Positions 35,580 through 52,000 of a stretch of 64,000 nucleotides of DNA are shown piece after piece. Source of the DNA: Hypomesus transpacificus (Eukaryota > Chordata > Actinopteri > Osmeriformes > Osmeridae); the NCBI RefSeq assembly GCF_021917145.1, contig NC_061074.1, positions 2,231,487 to 2,295,486 on the forward strand, written 5' to 3'. How positions within the stretch are numbered: the stretch's first letter is position 1; every line of letters starts with the position of its first letter. Under the pieces are notes generated by a model that was not told where the DNA came from, searched no databases, and was given only the letters and a program-made list of their open reading frames with translations. Both the position numbers and the translations under genes were made by a program.

Positions 35580-37835
35580 CTAGCGGCGTGCCGGTTTGGG
35601 CATGATGAAGACCTTGACGGCCTTGCTGAAGGGGATGGTCCCCTCGGTGGCGCCTTCTGCGGTCGGGAGGCCCTCTGTGCTGTCGCTCCATCCGGGCTTG
35701 AAAGAGGAGGAGGAGGAGAGACGTCCGGAACTGGAGCTGTAAGCCAGGAGCAGTCTCACCTCGACCTGACAAGGCTCTGGTGGAGAGATTTAAAGACAGA
35801 CAGAAACGATGAGTTACTGCTCTAGTATCAGTTACTGCTGTAATATTGACAAGATTTCTTTACTTACTCCTTGGACATGCTTGCTTTAACTTTGATTGTA
35901 TAAATATCTAAGACATTCTGTCTTACCATTGTCGAAAAACCTCCAGAGACACAGCTTTTCACGACTGGAAGGACAATAATGTGGATAGGAGGACATGAGA
36001 CGGTGTGGTGTGTGTGTCCTCACCCGTCCATGCGGTGTGCGAGAGGTAGACTTGGGTGATGAGGCGGTGTCGACCCGGCCCAGGGTTTCTAAAGTCTCCT
36101 GGTTTGGGGTGAATCACATGGGACTGTCCATCCGGATACAGCACCTAGGTACAGTGTGTGTGTTTGATCGAGTGAGGGGGTGAAGAAAGAAAAACAATTC
36201 TGTCGATTTTTTGAACAAAAACACATGGCCCCGAGTCCAGACACACACAGAAGAAGAAGAGGAGTAACTCGGCCACAGTGAGGCGACAGCCCCTATCGCT
36301 CACCTGCACTTTGACGGTAGTCTGAGGGTCCTGGACGTGCTCTAGAGTGGCGTCGATGTCCAGCGCCACCACCAGGCCAGTGGTGAACTTCAGAGGGTTG
36401 TCTGACTCGCCCGTTGGCTCGATGATGGTGGCGGTCGCCCTCTGAACCTGTCAGCCCGTATGGAGTCAGATCGGTTCATGGTGGATGTGGATATAATGCT
36501 TTGGTTGGTAGAAAATGGGAGTATGTTTGTGTGACAGACCTGTTTTGGCAGTTTGAGGTGTAGCAGGCTACTCTGCCTCAGCGTGGTCTGCAGGATCTTG
36601 ACGAGCTCCACCGGCTTGCAGGCCGTGAGCCTGGGCATCAATTCCAACAGCTTCTCCACGAACGTGTCCTGGAAGTGGGGCAGCTCGGAGACAAACAACC
36701 TGGAGGAACGGGAGGGAGACGTGGGAGGGCGGCATGACGAGTTGAAGGCTTGTACGTTCAAGACGAGGACGGCGCATCACAAACCACGTTTGGTGTTGAC
36801 GGGCTAGTTTCAAAACTCGGGGAGTACGGAGAGCTTTTGACACTTAAGTTGGCAGCATGTGAGCACACATACCTCTGGAAGGTCTCCACCTCCTGTAGGA
36901 ACTTCTCACAGAGGCCGATGAGGGGTTCCACCCTGAGGAGGAGGTTGGAGGGTTGAACAGGGTCAGAACTCGCCCTCCTGAGCCATGTATTCTAACTGAC
37001 CAAGTCACTGGGACGAGTAGGCGTTTATTCAACAGAAGCGCGTTTCGAAAATGCGCGGCTGGTCTACACGGCTGTTCTGGCATGTGTGTGTGCGTGCGCC
37101 TACTAACCCACGCTTGGTCCTTGCAGTGAGGACTAGCTGGAGGGCCTTAGCCTGCAGGCGTACGTGGTGGATGGTGGCAACCAGTCTGTTCTCCAGCCCG
37201 CTATACAGGAACTCCAGCTTATAGGTCTCCTCCAGGATCTACACAAACACACACACAGTTTACAGGTTATTGCAGATGAGCGTCTATGTAGGTCTACGGG
37301 CATTTCAGTGTGCTCAAGCGTACTGATGTCCCCCCCCCCCCCCCTCACCTGTCGAGTGGCAGCGGTTGCCATGGCGTTCTGTTTGAGGCAGAGAGGGACA
37401 GCCATGTTCCACAGCTTCTCCTGCAGGGCCTGAAGGGAAGAAGTCACAAAAGGTCACAAAAACGATACGGGTGAACACTGAAATAACTATAGGTCGGTGG
37501 ACAGGCCCACGACACACACACACACCTTCATGAGAAGCAGCTGGCAGCGCAGGTAGGTGGCACAGAAGTGTGCCACCCCAGCCAGCTCCGTCTGCAGCTC
37601 CCCCAGCCTCAGCAGGTCTCTGGGAGAGACACACAGGAGATACACGCTACTGACGCTGACACGGCACCGGCAGGATGAGCCGTGGGAGGTAAACAAACAC
37701 GCGAGGGCTACGGCTACGAATATGGAAGAGAAACCCGGAGTGAGAGACACCGTGTGCATAGTATGAACGAGTGTATTGCGTGTAAAAGGAGAGAGCGATC
37801 ATGCATCGAGTGTGTGTCGTGTATGTGTGTGTGTC

Positions 37836-37866
<31 letters not shown>

Positions 37867-40800
37867 GTGTGCGACCTCACCTGATGGTGAGGTCCAGGAG
37901 GTCCTGGGCTCCTGGCGTCTCCAGGTTGTGGATGGTGCTGACCCGGCTCAGGCTCTGCTGCAGGAACTGCTCTGCCGCCTCCACGCTGCCCGAACCAGAG
38001 GCCGCCGCTGCACCCTCCAGCCCAAACATCTGCTTTCTGCCCGGCAACTGCGGCACCGGAGAAACAAACCATCGATGGCTGTTTCACTCTCACTATTGTC
38101 TCTCGTGCTTATCGTCATTAGACCTGGTATGGGTTGGATTGTAGAGGAGAGGTGTGTGTGTGTGTTACCCTGAGAGGGGGCACCAGGTGAGACAGGCTGT
38201 CTCGGAGGTAGGCGTAGTGTCTGAAGGTGTGGTCAGAGAACAGGGCTGACATGGTGGGGCAAGATGTAGCAGCGTTGAACACCAACACCAGCACAGCTAT
38301 GTCTGATACACACACAGTCAAGGATGCAGATGAGGATGTGTGTGTGTGTGTGTTGGTATTGATAGGTCGGGGGGAGGAGAGTGTCCTAGGGGAGGTGTGT
38401 GTGTTTGTGTGTAAGGATACAGGCTGGGTCGTCCATATCGGGCTCTGGCGTGTCAAAGTAAGGGTGTGTGCTCAGGAGCTCAGGAACCAGGGGCAGAACC
38501 AGGTTCGGATGACGACAACCCAGGAACTTCAGACACCTGGGAAGACAGGGCCATGAAAAACACACACGCCCACGCACCCACACAAACAGAGAGAGAGACA
38601 GAGAGAGAGATAGAGAGAGACAGAGAGAGTCTTACTTCCACACAGAGTTGCGGTCTGTGGGGTACTTGGTGAGGTTCTTGAGCAGCTCCAGCAGGGCCAT
38701 CTGGATGCACTCCTTGGTGGACACGTTGGTGTAGCACAGCAGCTCGTGGAGCGCCTCCCGGATGTCCCGGGACGAGTCCTACAGGGGCGCATGGGTCACA
38801 GGTCAAGCCCACCACGTCTAGGCCTAGGGTATGTTTGCGTGATCCTGTGTCTAGATATATTTTTTTGGGGGGGAGGGGGGCGGGTGGTATTTCTACCATA
38901 GAACGTTTCTCTATTTATGAAAGAGATGGTGTGTGTTTTGGAGAAGACTGCAAATGTGGAAAGAGAAAGAGAGGGGGGATGACATGTGGTAAGGGACCTG
39001 GGTCGGATTTGAACCCAGCCTCAGGTGCATGCAATGGTCAGGTGAGACACCAGGCCACCCCCATGTGCCTGTTTCTATGTTAGAGTGTGTGTCTGTATCT
39101 GCGCGCGTGTGCCTGCGCGTGTGGCAAATCTACCTCCAGCACGGCCAGCACGGTGTCCAACTGGTCTTCTCTCAGGGTGATGTTGGTGGAGATCTGCCGC
39201 AGCACGTGGATGGACTGCAGACGCACCTCTTCGATCTCGTCGTTGAACATGTCCACCAGGAAGTCCAGGCACTTCTCAGCGAAGCCGGCCGATGACTGGG
39301 CCAGGGCACACAGAGCCTCCACTGCTGATATACGCACCTCTGGAGGAGGACGAGAGGAGAGAAGAGGAGGGGAGATGAGGGGAAGGAAGGAGGACAAGAG
39401 AAGAGAAGAGGAGGGGAGATGAGGGGGAGAAGGGGGGGAAAGGAGGACAAGAGAAGACGGAAGAAAATGAGAAAAGACGAGGCAGACGATAATTGACGCT
39501 TTGCTGTTGTGTCCACACACACACACACACTCACTCTCGCTCTCCGTCCCTCTCCCTTACCGTACATCTCGTCCTCCAGGCCGTGCACGAAGGCCCCGCA
39601 GGCCCCCGAGGCGATGAGGTTGACGGCGTTGGTGTCCACCTTCTCCTTGGGGGCGTCGTCCGCCCACTTCCTGCCGGAGGAGAACTCGCCGGACGCGTAC
39701 AGCTCCTTGGCTCTCTCGTGGGCCGTGCGCTTCCTCTGCGGGGGCGCGAGGAAACGTCAGAAGAGACAGACGGCGCAAGAGAGGTGGGGACAACTGTGAT
39801 TCGCTAGGTCAGTGGTTCCCAACCCTGGTCCTCAGGGACACCCTGCCCTGCATGTTTTAGATGTGTCCCTGCTCCAAAAACACCTGATTTAAATATATGG
39901 GTCGTTACCAGGCTTCTGCTGAGCTTGATAACGACCCATTCATTTGAATAAGGTGTATGAGAGCAGGGAAACATCTAAAACATGCAGGACGGGGGGGGGT
40001 TTGGAAACCCGGTTTGGGAAAGACTGCGCTAGATAAGGTTATGGGTAGAGCTGCCCTGCTCCTCCTCTCACCCTGAGGTCTGACATCAGCTTCTTGTCCA
40101 GAGTCTGCTCCAGGAAGTGGGGGCTCACCTGCAGCATGGACCCCTGCAGGAACACAACAGCTAGAGTCCTTATCAATTCTTATTTTAAAGATATATTTTT
40201 GGTGGCATTTCTGCCTTTATTATTGTGTTTGGAGAGGACAGGAAATGAGCCTGGGACGGATTCGAACCCAGGCCACCGCGAGGCCTCAGCCTGCATTATG
40301 CGCTCATTAGTCTGGTGAGTCACCGGGGCACAGCCCATATCATTTCTAATGGCTCGTGTGTATTTGTGTGTGTGGGAGTACACCAACCAGTGTCTTGGCC
40401 GCTTGCACTCTGACCACCCAGGAGCCGTCGCTGACCATGTGACTGATCTTCCCAAACGAGTCATCCACCAGCCTGATCTCCTCATTGGATGAGGGGATGG
40501 GAACGATGCTAAAAAAAAAAAAAAAAAAAGAAATACGTAATCGTCGAATATCGTATAGGGTGGTGCTGCCTCCAGGAGGTGGTGTGACTATGTTACTGTG
40601 TGTGTGTGTGTGTCTCACCTCTCCGGGTACAGCTGGCTCAGAACCCACACCATCTGGACAGCTGCCGAACGCACCTGCTCAAAGTCATCACACAGCAGCC
40701 TACAGGCCTGGTAGGACACACACACACAGCATCAGGTTTACCACAAGTGTGCATTTCATGATCTACTGCTGTCAGGGATAGAACATCTCATATCCTTACA

Positions 40801-42672
40801 TGTTCATAGATGTTCTGCTGGATCTTCATCCCTCTCTCATGGAGCTGCAACTGAAAGCCAAGCAGCAATAACAATAAGACAAGAAACCGACTATGCACTT
40901 TGAATACTCTGAACTTTATCGACTACTTCAGCAGGAGGAAGTGATGTCATACCATGGCCTTGATGGCTGCTGTGCGCACTCGAGGATCCTGGTCTCCAAA
41001 GTAGTCGCTGATGATACTCTGGACATCCCTGGCACACACTCCCCCAGACGTACCCGGAACTGCTACAACAGCAATATACGTATATCAACGACAATATGCA
41101 TAAACTGCTGTACTACGTGTCGAACACCAGATGGCGTGCGCTTGCCTGTACCCCCGCCTCACTCATACCTGTGGATAATCCCTCTCCATCTTTGGTTAGA
41201 GGCGTGTCCACGGTACCCAGACAGCCCAGGAGCTGTAAGCACTTGTTCCTCACCCCAAAGTAGGTATCTGACAGGTGCTGAAGGAGATTGAGGAGGGGAC
41301 AATTCAAACTTTCCACAAGCAGGACCGGGTAGACATCGACGACAGGAACTTTGAAAGACGCTCTCCGTTCCTGCATGCGTGTTTTAGGTGTACGGGTGTG
41401 TTAGGTGTGTCTCACCTTGCAGGCCACCTCGATGAGTCTCTGTCGGACCGCGGGGTTGTCTGGTAGCTGGGTGCCGATCACCAGCAGAGTGTCCAGCAGC
41501 TGGGCCAGCACCTGGTGAGATTCTGGTCGAAGAAAGAGCCCACAGTCATGCAAACCAATCAATAGACACCGTCTCTTAGTCCTATGTCCACCAGCGCGTA
41601 TCGGAGTTTGTGAGTTTGGCGTAGTCTTACTCTCGCTGTTGAGAGTGCCGATGGCATCGTCCACGATGCTGTCAGGACTGAAGCCCTGGGTCTTGGACAG
41701 AAGGCCCAGCAGAGAGGCGATCTTCAGCCTCACTGAATGGTCTGTCTCCTGTGGAGGGACAAGACGGCTGTGGGCTTAGACATGGCTGAGAAACTAAGAC
41801 ACTGAAAAGTATCTTGACAACTGGAGGAAGATATGCTTCAGATGGAAGTGTCTGCGAAATCAAAACGTGTTTAAACACGTAAAGGATGGGAAGCACTGAA
41901 GTCTTGGTCGCTATTGTGGCTTGCCTTGTAATAATGCTCCAACAGGATCCGGACAACCCCTTCTACGCTCTCCACCTCCACGGGCTTGCGGGCGAACTGG
42001 AGTAGGTACTGCAGGGCATCAGTGGAGTTGGTGGCCTTGCATAAGTCAATGTGCAGCGCCGCTGATTTGCTGGGTTTAGACAGACGGAGCTTCTTGGCCG
42101 GAACCTCCTCTGGAGGAAGCTGCAGTAAAGAACGACAGATGGATAGCTTGTTTACTACCTAGATAGGCTAGTCAAATTCCCAAGTATGAGATTAACATTG
42201 CACGAATTGATAGTCACAGTTGACATTTGGAAAACTAGTTTCTGACAAGAGTGGGTAGCAAGCTAAGCCAGGAGACCCAACTGGCAAGTGAACTTATACG
42301 AGTTGCACTTTGTCTTTATCAGTTATCTTACGTTTGCCGTCTAACAATAGCTATCAGACATAAAATGTTCCCTTGATTTATAAGTTCCTATTTGATAGAC
42401 AACTTAACTAGTCTACGTGTCACCAAAAGTGCCACAGAATGATTTTGACAATCCTGACTTGATTGCTCGCTAGCTAGCTAGCTAGGCTAGTTCTAGTACT
42501 ACTACTGAAACATGGCAGCCAGCACCGTTACAGTTCTAAGCAATTTTCAACATGTCAGAAGTGCCACTGTACAATATCATAAACTGGATATAAATGCACT
42601 GTGTTACTAAATAGATACCTGAACAACTTTAGAGAATTCCTCGTACACTCGTTTTTTTAGATGCGCTGCCAT
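35580..42672 (-). CDS. ints4: Integrator complex subunit 4 (983 aa)
   Basis: Twenty-four coding exons close in frame, from 42,672-42,619 ([18 protein letters not shown]) through 42,119-41,925; 41,748-41,631; 41,522-41,416; 41,277-41,169; 41,059-40,953; 40,850-40,800; 40,707-40,619; 40,508-40,388; 40,143-40,072; 39,735-39,561; 39,339-39,134; 38,778-38,636; 38,536-38,421; 38,302-38,169; 38,047-37,881; 37,619-37,526; 37,429-37,349; 37,238-37,108; 36,932-36,873; 36,699-36,540; 36,447-36,304; 36,144-36,024; to 35,776-35,580 ([10 protein letters not shown]). The N-terminal two thirds are HEAT/ARM repeats ([34 protein letters not shown]). The C-terminal beta domain is also conserved. INTS4 scaffolds the INTS9/INTS11 cleavage module in nuclear snRNA 3'-end processing. 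Intron 2 has a GC donor. Length is close to the mammalian protein. Confidence 0.97.
37815..37867. repeat. (TG)n microsatellite in INTS4 intron
   Basis: TG repeat with a TCGTATG interruption between the 37,526 and 37,881 exons. Confidence 0.9.
39811..40025. mobile_element. Palindromic MITE in INTS4 intron
   Basis: The ends AGTGGTTCCCAACCCTGGTC and the imperfect mirror near 40,005-40,025, plus inner mirrored blocks GCATGTTTTAGATGT and ACATCTAAAACATGC, form one hairpin. This is a common fish MITE type. No splice site is disturbed. Confidence 0.8.
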
Positions 42673-43065
42673 TTCGTAGCCGCCTGAAAGCAGCTAGTTA
42701 GCACTAGCTCACACGCTAACAACACCTCTAAATGTCCTTTCTGACGACCAGTAGAGGCAGTACTATGTCAACCTCAGTCAAGGGTTTGGTTCCAGTTTCT
42801 TTATCATATGCAGTTAAAATCCCCAAATAACATTTTGGAACATCACATTTGGGATTACAGAATGCAAAATGCTCTTTTTAATAAGACATTTAATAGCACA
42901 TTTCAGAAAACAGTATTTAGATGTACCTTTTGTGTTTGCTTTTCTCTCACAGTGCAAAAGAGAAAGCATCAGTCTTTTTTCCTTATATATTTTGCACGTA
43001 AATAAATGTAATCTGTACAGTAGTCCCCAGTTTCCTGCAGCCAAGCCAGTATACACAGTACCAGT

Positions 43066-44711
43066 TTACCACCAGGTGAATGTGAGTTTATAGAAGCAGT
43101 CATAGCTCTTATAGAGGACCCCCCTGTTTGTGCTGTGGGGCTGGACACTGACTCTGTAGCCCTGGGCCTCAACATCCATCCTGACGCAGTCTAGGAGGTC
43201 TGCCACAGTGGGAACAGCCTTCCAGGGGCCGAAGGTCACCACAGACTCCTTGTCCGCATCCAGGCTGTTAATCGCGTCACCATAGACACTCGCGTCTTCC
43301 TCTGTCCGCAGCACACAGATGATGATTGTGGAATGGCGGGCAGCAATGGCCTCAGCTCTGGCGATTCTAATCAGCACCTGGAGTAGCACCAAGGCCATGA
43401 ACCATTTGTTCATGTTAAAGGTATGTTAATTAGACTGCAATAAAGATCTAAATATCCTCAATATCATGACACACGAGGTTGGTGAACCAGTTGTGCATTG
43501 TGTTGCATGCTATATTGCATGCACCATTGCGTAGCAGTGGCAAATGTCATTGTGAGAAATTATGAAAGGATTAAGTCACGCTGACTTTAGGGACCTCAAT
43601 GTTTTCCTTGTAGTTGGGCAATCTGGATAAAAAGGGCTGCCTCCCCACTGCCTCCCCGAAAAACTGTGGCGTCTCCTCCAGCTGTTTCACTAAAGGTTTG
43701 ATGTTGTAGTGGACTGCCTCACTGTGTACCTGTACGCAACACACACAAACACACACACGCACAGTGTGAGTCTTGATAAAAGTCAAGTTGCCTGAGCAGA
43801 CTGCTATGCTGCTGTGTGTCTACCTGTAATACGTTCTCTGTAGGCAAGCGTTCAGTGCGCAGGAACTCAAGGATGGCTCCAAAATGTGTCCCATCACGGT
43901 CAATAAAGTACCGGCCTTCAGCATCTGAGCGTAGTTTAGGCTGGCCACTGAACAAGTCTTCCAGTTTGGAACCAGGGTGTTTGCGTAGGGTGCTCAAAGT
44001 TGTTGTGAAAAAATGGCCACCGATGTTCAGTTGCACTATAGGAGAATGCTGAAGAAAGGATGTACAACCATACATTGATTCAGAGAAAGTCAACACAAGA
44101 AAATTGGCATTTCAAAACATGACTTGGAAAAAGTTAGTGTATTTAACAAGAATGTGAAGAATAGGACCGGTCCAGTCACAAGCAACAAAATGACATGGAA
44201 TAATCAAACTTATTTGCTTTAAGAAAATAGCCATGACATGAGTCATTTATTCAGTTGGCCTCCCAAGAAATAGACATTGGAGAGGCGTCACCTAAATTAC
44301 TGCTAAATGACTAAATGTAAATGTCACCAGATGTTTGCGCTTTATCAACAGGTGATAAGGCCCAATTCCCCTACTGTTACAAATTCAAGGATGCCTAGCC
44401 GACTGACACCGCCCGTCGCTTAGTCTTAGTTTGCAAAAATACAGTAATAATAAAGTAACGTCGTTAATTTATAAACCATTTTTGACCGGAGTTTAAGTGT
44501 TACTTATAGCATGTCGCCTTCTGCTAACAGGAGAAAAATCCTAAACCGAAAAATATGCTGCTAAATATACGCGACTGTCCCAGCGCCTGTGTACTGTCAT
44601 AGCCAATCACAATGAGACGAGTTGTACTAACTCAAAATGTAAAACTAATACATTTACCGAAAGTGCAGGGGAGGACTGCTTCCCTGGAGATTTGTAGTCT
44701 GGAAGACTCAT
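43066..44711 (-). CDS. kctd14: BTB/POZ (T1-type) KCTD protein, KCTD14 (241 aa)
   Basis: Exons 44,711-44,658, 44,048-43,824, 43,729-43,595 and 43,377-43,066 join in frame. Exon 2 is the BTB/T1 domain: IVQLNIGGHFFTTTLSTLRK, EGRYFIDRDGTHFGAILEFLR. The remainder carries NYKENIE, IARAEAIAARH, VTFGPWKAV and the terminal FTWW shared by the KCTD7/KCTD14 pair. Position directly beside INTS4 supports KCTD14 over KCTD7. KCTD proteins form pentamers and often act as CUL3 adaptors; CUL3 binding here is not shown. The donor after NYKENIE is a weak GTCCCT. About 390 bp separate its stop from the INTS4 start. Confidence 0.92.
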
Positions 44712-45034
44712 TTCGGCTTCTGGTCTTGTCGAGTGTGAAGTAAGGTGAATGTAAAACCGCAGGTAGACTTCAGTGGGTGTGGCCTAATCCTGTTTTCCCC
44801 GGTGGGTGGAAGGATAATCAGGCGTTTCTGACCATAATTTTAAATAGTGTGGTGTGATTTTCATGGTTAAAATCACTATGATGGGATTTGACAAGTTGTT
44901 AAGGCCGTTGTTTTACATTATTCATAGTTTTATCGGCTTGTCAAAATGACTAGTTTGGATATGAATAGGCTACATGCTATAAAGACACAATATGTACATG
45001 ACACCTGAGTTTAAGAATACACAACACCCAAACA

Positions 45035-48490
<3,456 letters not shown>

Positions 48491-49097
48491 TTACATTGGA
48501 GGCGGAAATGAATTTATAGCACACTGGTGACTTCCGCTGACACTGCTGTTATGGTAGTTGTAGTTTACAACCCAAAACATTGCAGGCTTGAGTAGCGGAG
48601 CTTCGAAGAGATCAAACAAAATGTATCTTGCATTCTACTATATGCCTACATTGAGTGCGTTTACATGAACACTAATACGCCGATCATAACCCGATAATGG
48701 CAATGATGCGATTATTAAAGTGATCATGTGAACACCTCACTCTGCTTTCTTGCGGGTTTTGAAAACTGCGCATCTCTGGCACTTGTTTTGATGTTACAGC
48801 GCATATAAATAAACTATATGTACAGAACAAGTAGGCTAGAAGATGGATGCCGAGCAGAGGTTTTTAGTATGTAACGCTAGGCCCAACCAGTGGGATTCAA
48901 CGTGTTGATTGAATAAAACATCGGCCTACACGGCGACATAAACCGAAAGATGAAAGATAACAAATGAGGCCTGTTTAATGCAAGTTATTGGACAATTGTT
49001 TTTATTTACATTTAAAAATAATAATACATGTAAACATGTTAGCCTACATAATAGTGTAACATTCATAGTTCTGACTTTGATGATGAGGAACACAATA

Positions 49098-52000
49098 CTA
49101 GACCATTTGAGATTGCTCAAGCCATGTTGTACTAGGCGTTGCTAGTGGTAACCATGTAAGTGGCTCATTGTCACATTGGCATGGCCTCGGTAGACCAGTC
49201 AGATTCAACTTTCCCCAGACAGCCCCTCTTCTGGTCCTCATGGCATCAAAGGTTGCATACACACCCACAGACCCATCCTGAAACCCAACATACACAAAAA
49301 ACTCCTTGCATATCATAAGAGTCAGAGGCATCTTACACAGACACAACCTCCCTACTTTGCTCCCGTCTCTGAGCCGGACCACAGTCAGGACTGGCTCACT
49401 GTGCAGGTCACAGGTACAGCCCTTATTCTGAGCTAGAGGTTGGGAGATGTAGACGACATAGTGCCCGGTGTCATCCAGGCAGACTTTGAGGACTGGGCCC
49501 TCAGCCCTCACTGAACACAATCTGGAACTGAAGAAATCCAGAAGGGTGATGACATCGTCATCAATGGACAGGAGAGCGTAGCTTCCATCAGAGGACATCT
49601 GGAAGACCTGAGGTTGGCACAGAAAGGGGGGGGGGAGCTGGAACTGTCGGCACACTGTCTCCTCTGCCACCCTCCATGTGTACAGTGCCCCTGAGGCAGT
49701 CATCACCATCACAAAGTCAGGGTGTTCCGGAAGGGTCTGGAAGGCCAGAACATGCTCTGGGCATTCTGAGGAGGAGAAACGTTTACTGATGGAACCTGAC
49801 CATAGACTGGCAGCCAGCAGATCACCTCGATGTAGACCAATCAGGAAGGTGCTCTCAGTTGAGATCTGGGCATCTTTCAGATACAGGTGTATGTTACAGA
49901 CAATGGCCCCTGTGGCCAGCTTCCAAACTCTGGTGAGACCATGCTCTGAAAAACACACCCCGATGTTCCAATTAGGGGTGATCAGGATGTCTCTGGCCTT
50001 GCCACAATGGATACGGTGAAGGTTTTTTCCTGTTCTGCATTCCCACACGTTAACTTCGCGCCCTGACAGAGTCACAAGATGGCTGCCGTCTGGAGAAAGG
50101 CAGAGCTTTTCCACAGGGAGGTCATGCAGAAATATCGCTTCTGGACTTCCTGTCTGTAAGTCCCACCTCCACACTCTCTCTGACCCGTCAGACACATAGA
50201 AAGTGGATCTCTCTCCCATTGGCTCAGTCACTACCTGCCTCACCCCAGCCTGCATTCTTGGGGCCATGCCTGCAGCATACACCAGCTCTGAATCCCATGT
50301 TGTGAGACTACCGTTTCCAGTGACAGCACAGAGGGTGGACCCCATTTTGAGGAGTGTGAGGGGCTTAGAGAGTGTGCAGGTGTCTAAGGAGAGAACACAC
50401 TGGCCTGTAGTGATCCTCCACACCAACACTGAGGGACAGGCCTCTACCGTAGCCAGGAGGAGGTGACTGTCCTGGGATACCATCACCTGGGTGAATGCCC
50501 TACCTTGTGGAGCCAGGAACTGGTCCCATTGTTCCCAGTCATGGGTATCCCATAGTAAGATTTGCTGGGCTTCACACACCAGGAGAATGTGAGCCTCCTT
50601 TGAATGATCTATGTTTCTAATGGCAGTAGAGCAGTTCCTGCTATAGCATTCTCTGATGAAACTGGGCTCCTCCCCTTTGTTTGTCATCTCCCATAAGAAG
50701 ATGTTTCCTATGTGGTCAATGCATGCCATTTCCTCCTCATCCTGACTGAGAATCACAGAGATGAAGGCATTTTCCGTTGGCCCAGAGCATGACGCTAGAA
50801 GACTGCAACTCTTCATATCAAACATGGAGACCATTCCTTTCTCCTGCCCACAGTACAATAAGCAACCACCAGGGGAGGACAAAACACACGTGACAGTGTT
50901 CTGGCACTGCAGGTAGGTGAGAGGCTCACCCTGGAGTCCCCACACACTTAAAAAGTTGAAACCCTTCCACCACACACACACCCTGTCCTCACAAACAACA
51001 AACCCTGCAACTGTTGGATGTGTATTTTGGTCTGGACCTGATTGAAGTCCCCTTGTATCCTTTAACTCCTGAATGGTTTCCAGATCCTTCACATCCCACA
51101 GGAGAACCCTGTTACACTTTGTTGTCATAAGGATGAATCTCCCACTGTTTTTCACACTGACAAAGCACATGTTGGGCTCATGGGTAAGCATCAGCTCCTG
51201 TACATTGCTCCCCTTCCACACCCAGACAGAACCGTCACCCAGGGAGATGACCACAGTCCCACACTCTGTCCCTGCCACTGCCGTAACGGTACGCTTTCCT
51301 TCCCCTGTCTCTAGAACATACCGCATGGAGGGAACTGTGGAGGGAGCAGGAGAGAGCACCGCTCCTATCCCACTGCCCGTCCTCCTCCTCTCCTGCTCCA
51401 CCTCCCTAACATAACTCTCCAGCCCAGGGCACACCCCCAGGAAAGGATGCAGCTTCATCTCCATCACCGTGGGTGGCTCCAGGGGGGAGCTCCAGAGAAG
51501 GCAGGCGGAGGCTCTTAGCATCCCTGCTAATAGCACCCTCTCCCTGGACAAGGCACCCACCTCCAGAAGGCATATCAGTTCACCCAGGAGTCCTGCTCTC
51601 AGCATGGCCTGGTGGAACCCTAGTGAAATCAACAGTCCATTCCTTAGCTCCTTCCCTCTGTTACTCTTTTGTAAGTGATGGGGAAGTTCTAGAAGCTTCC
51701 GGAAGTTGATATGCGAATGCTCAGAAGAAGAAACAGAGGAAGAGCAGGAGGGGAGTTGCACAGTGTTAAACACATATGGTTGGCTGTTAGGCTGCCTGTC
51801 AATGTATATTTTTGCAGCTGGGTTCGAGACAGCCCCAGTTTGGTTGGGTCCAGTGGTTGGGTTTATGACCAACGGTTTAGCTCTCCCATAGGCCCAACGG
51901 TCGCTGAAATAGTCTGCCATTTCTGAGTGAAACTCAACTCTGGCCTCAACGACTTGCAGGTACCTCTTGCACACCACCAACCCAAAATGCCTGCTGACCC

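Noticed and set aside
39172-39639. 155-codon minus-strand frame spanning two INTS4 exons
   Set aside because: The start overlaps the exon encoding [12 protein letters not shown], but it reads through the intron and then out of frame; the spliced solution is clearly better.
48650-48760. Possible MITE with TGCGTTTACATGAACA start
   Set aside because: Resembles a fish palindromic repeat, but the second arm is too weak to support borders.
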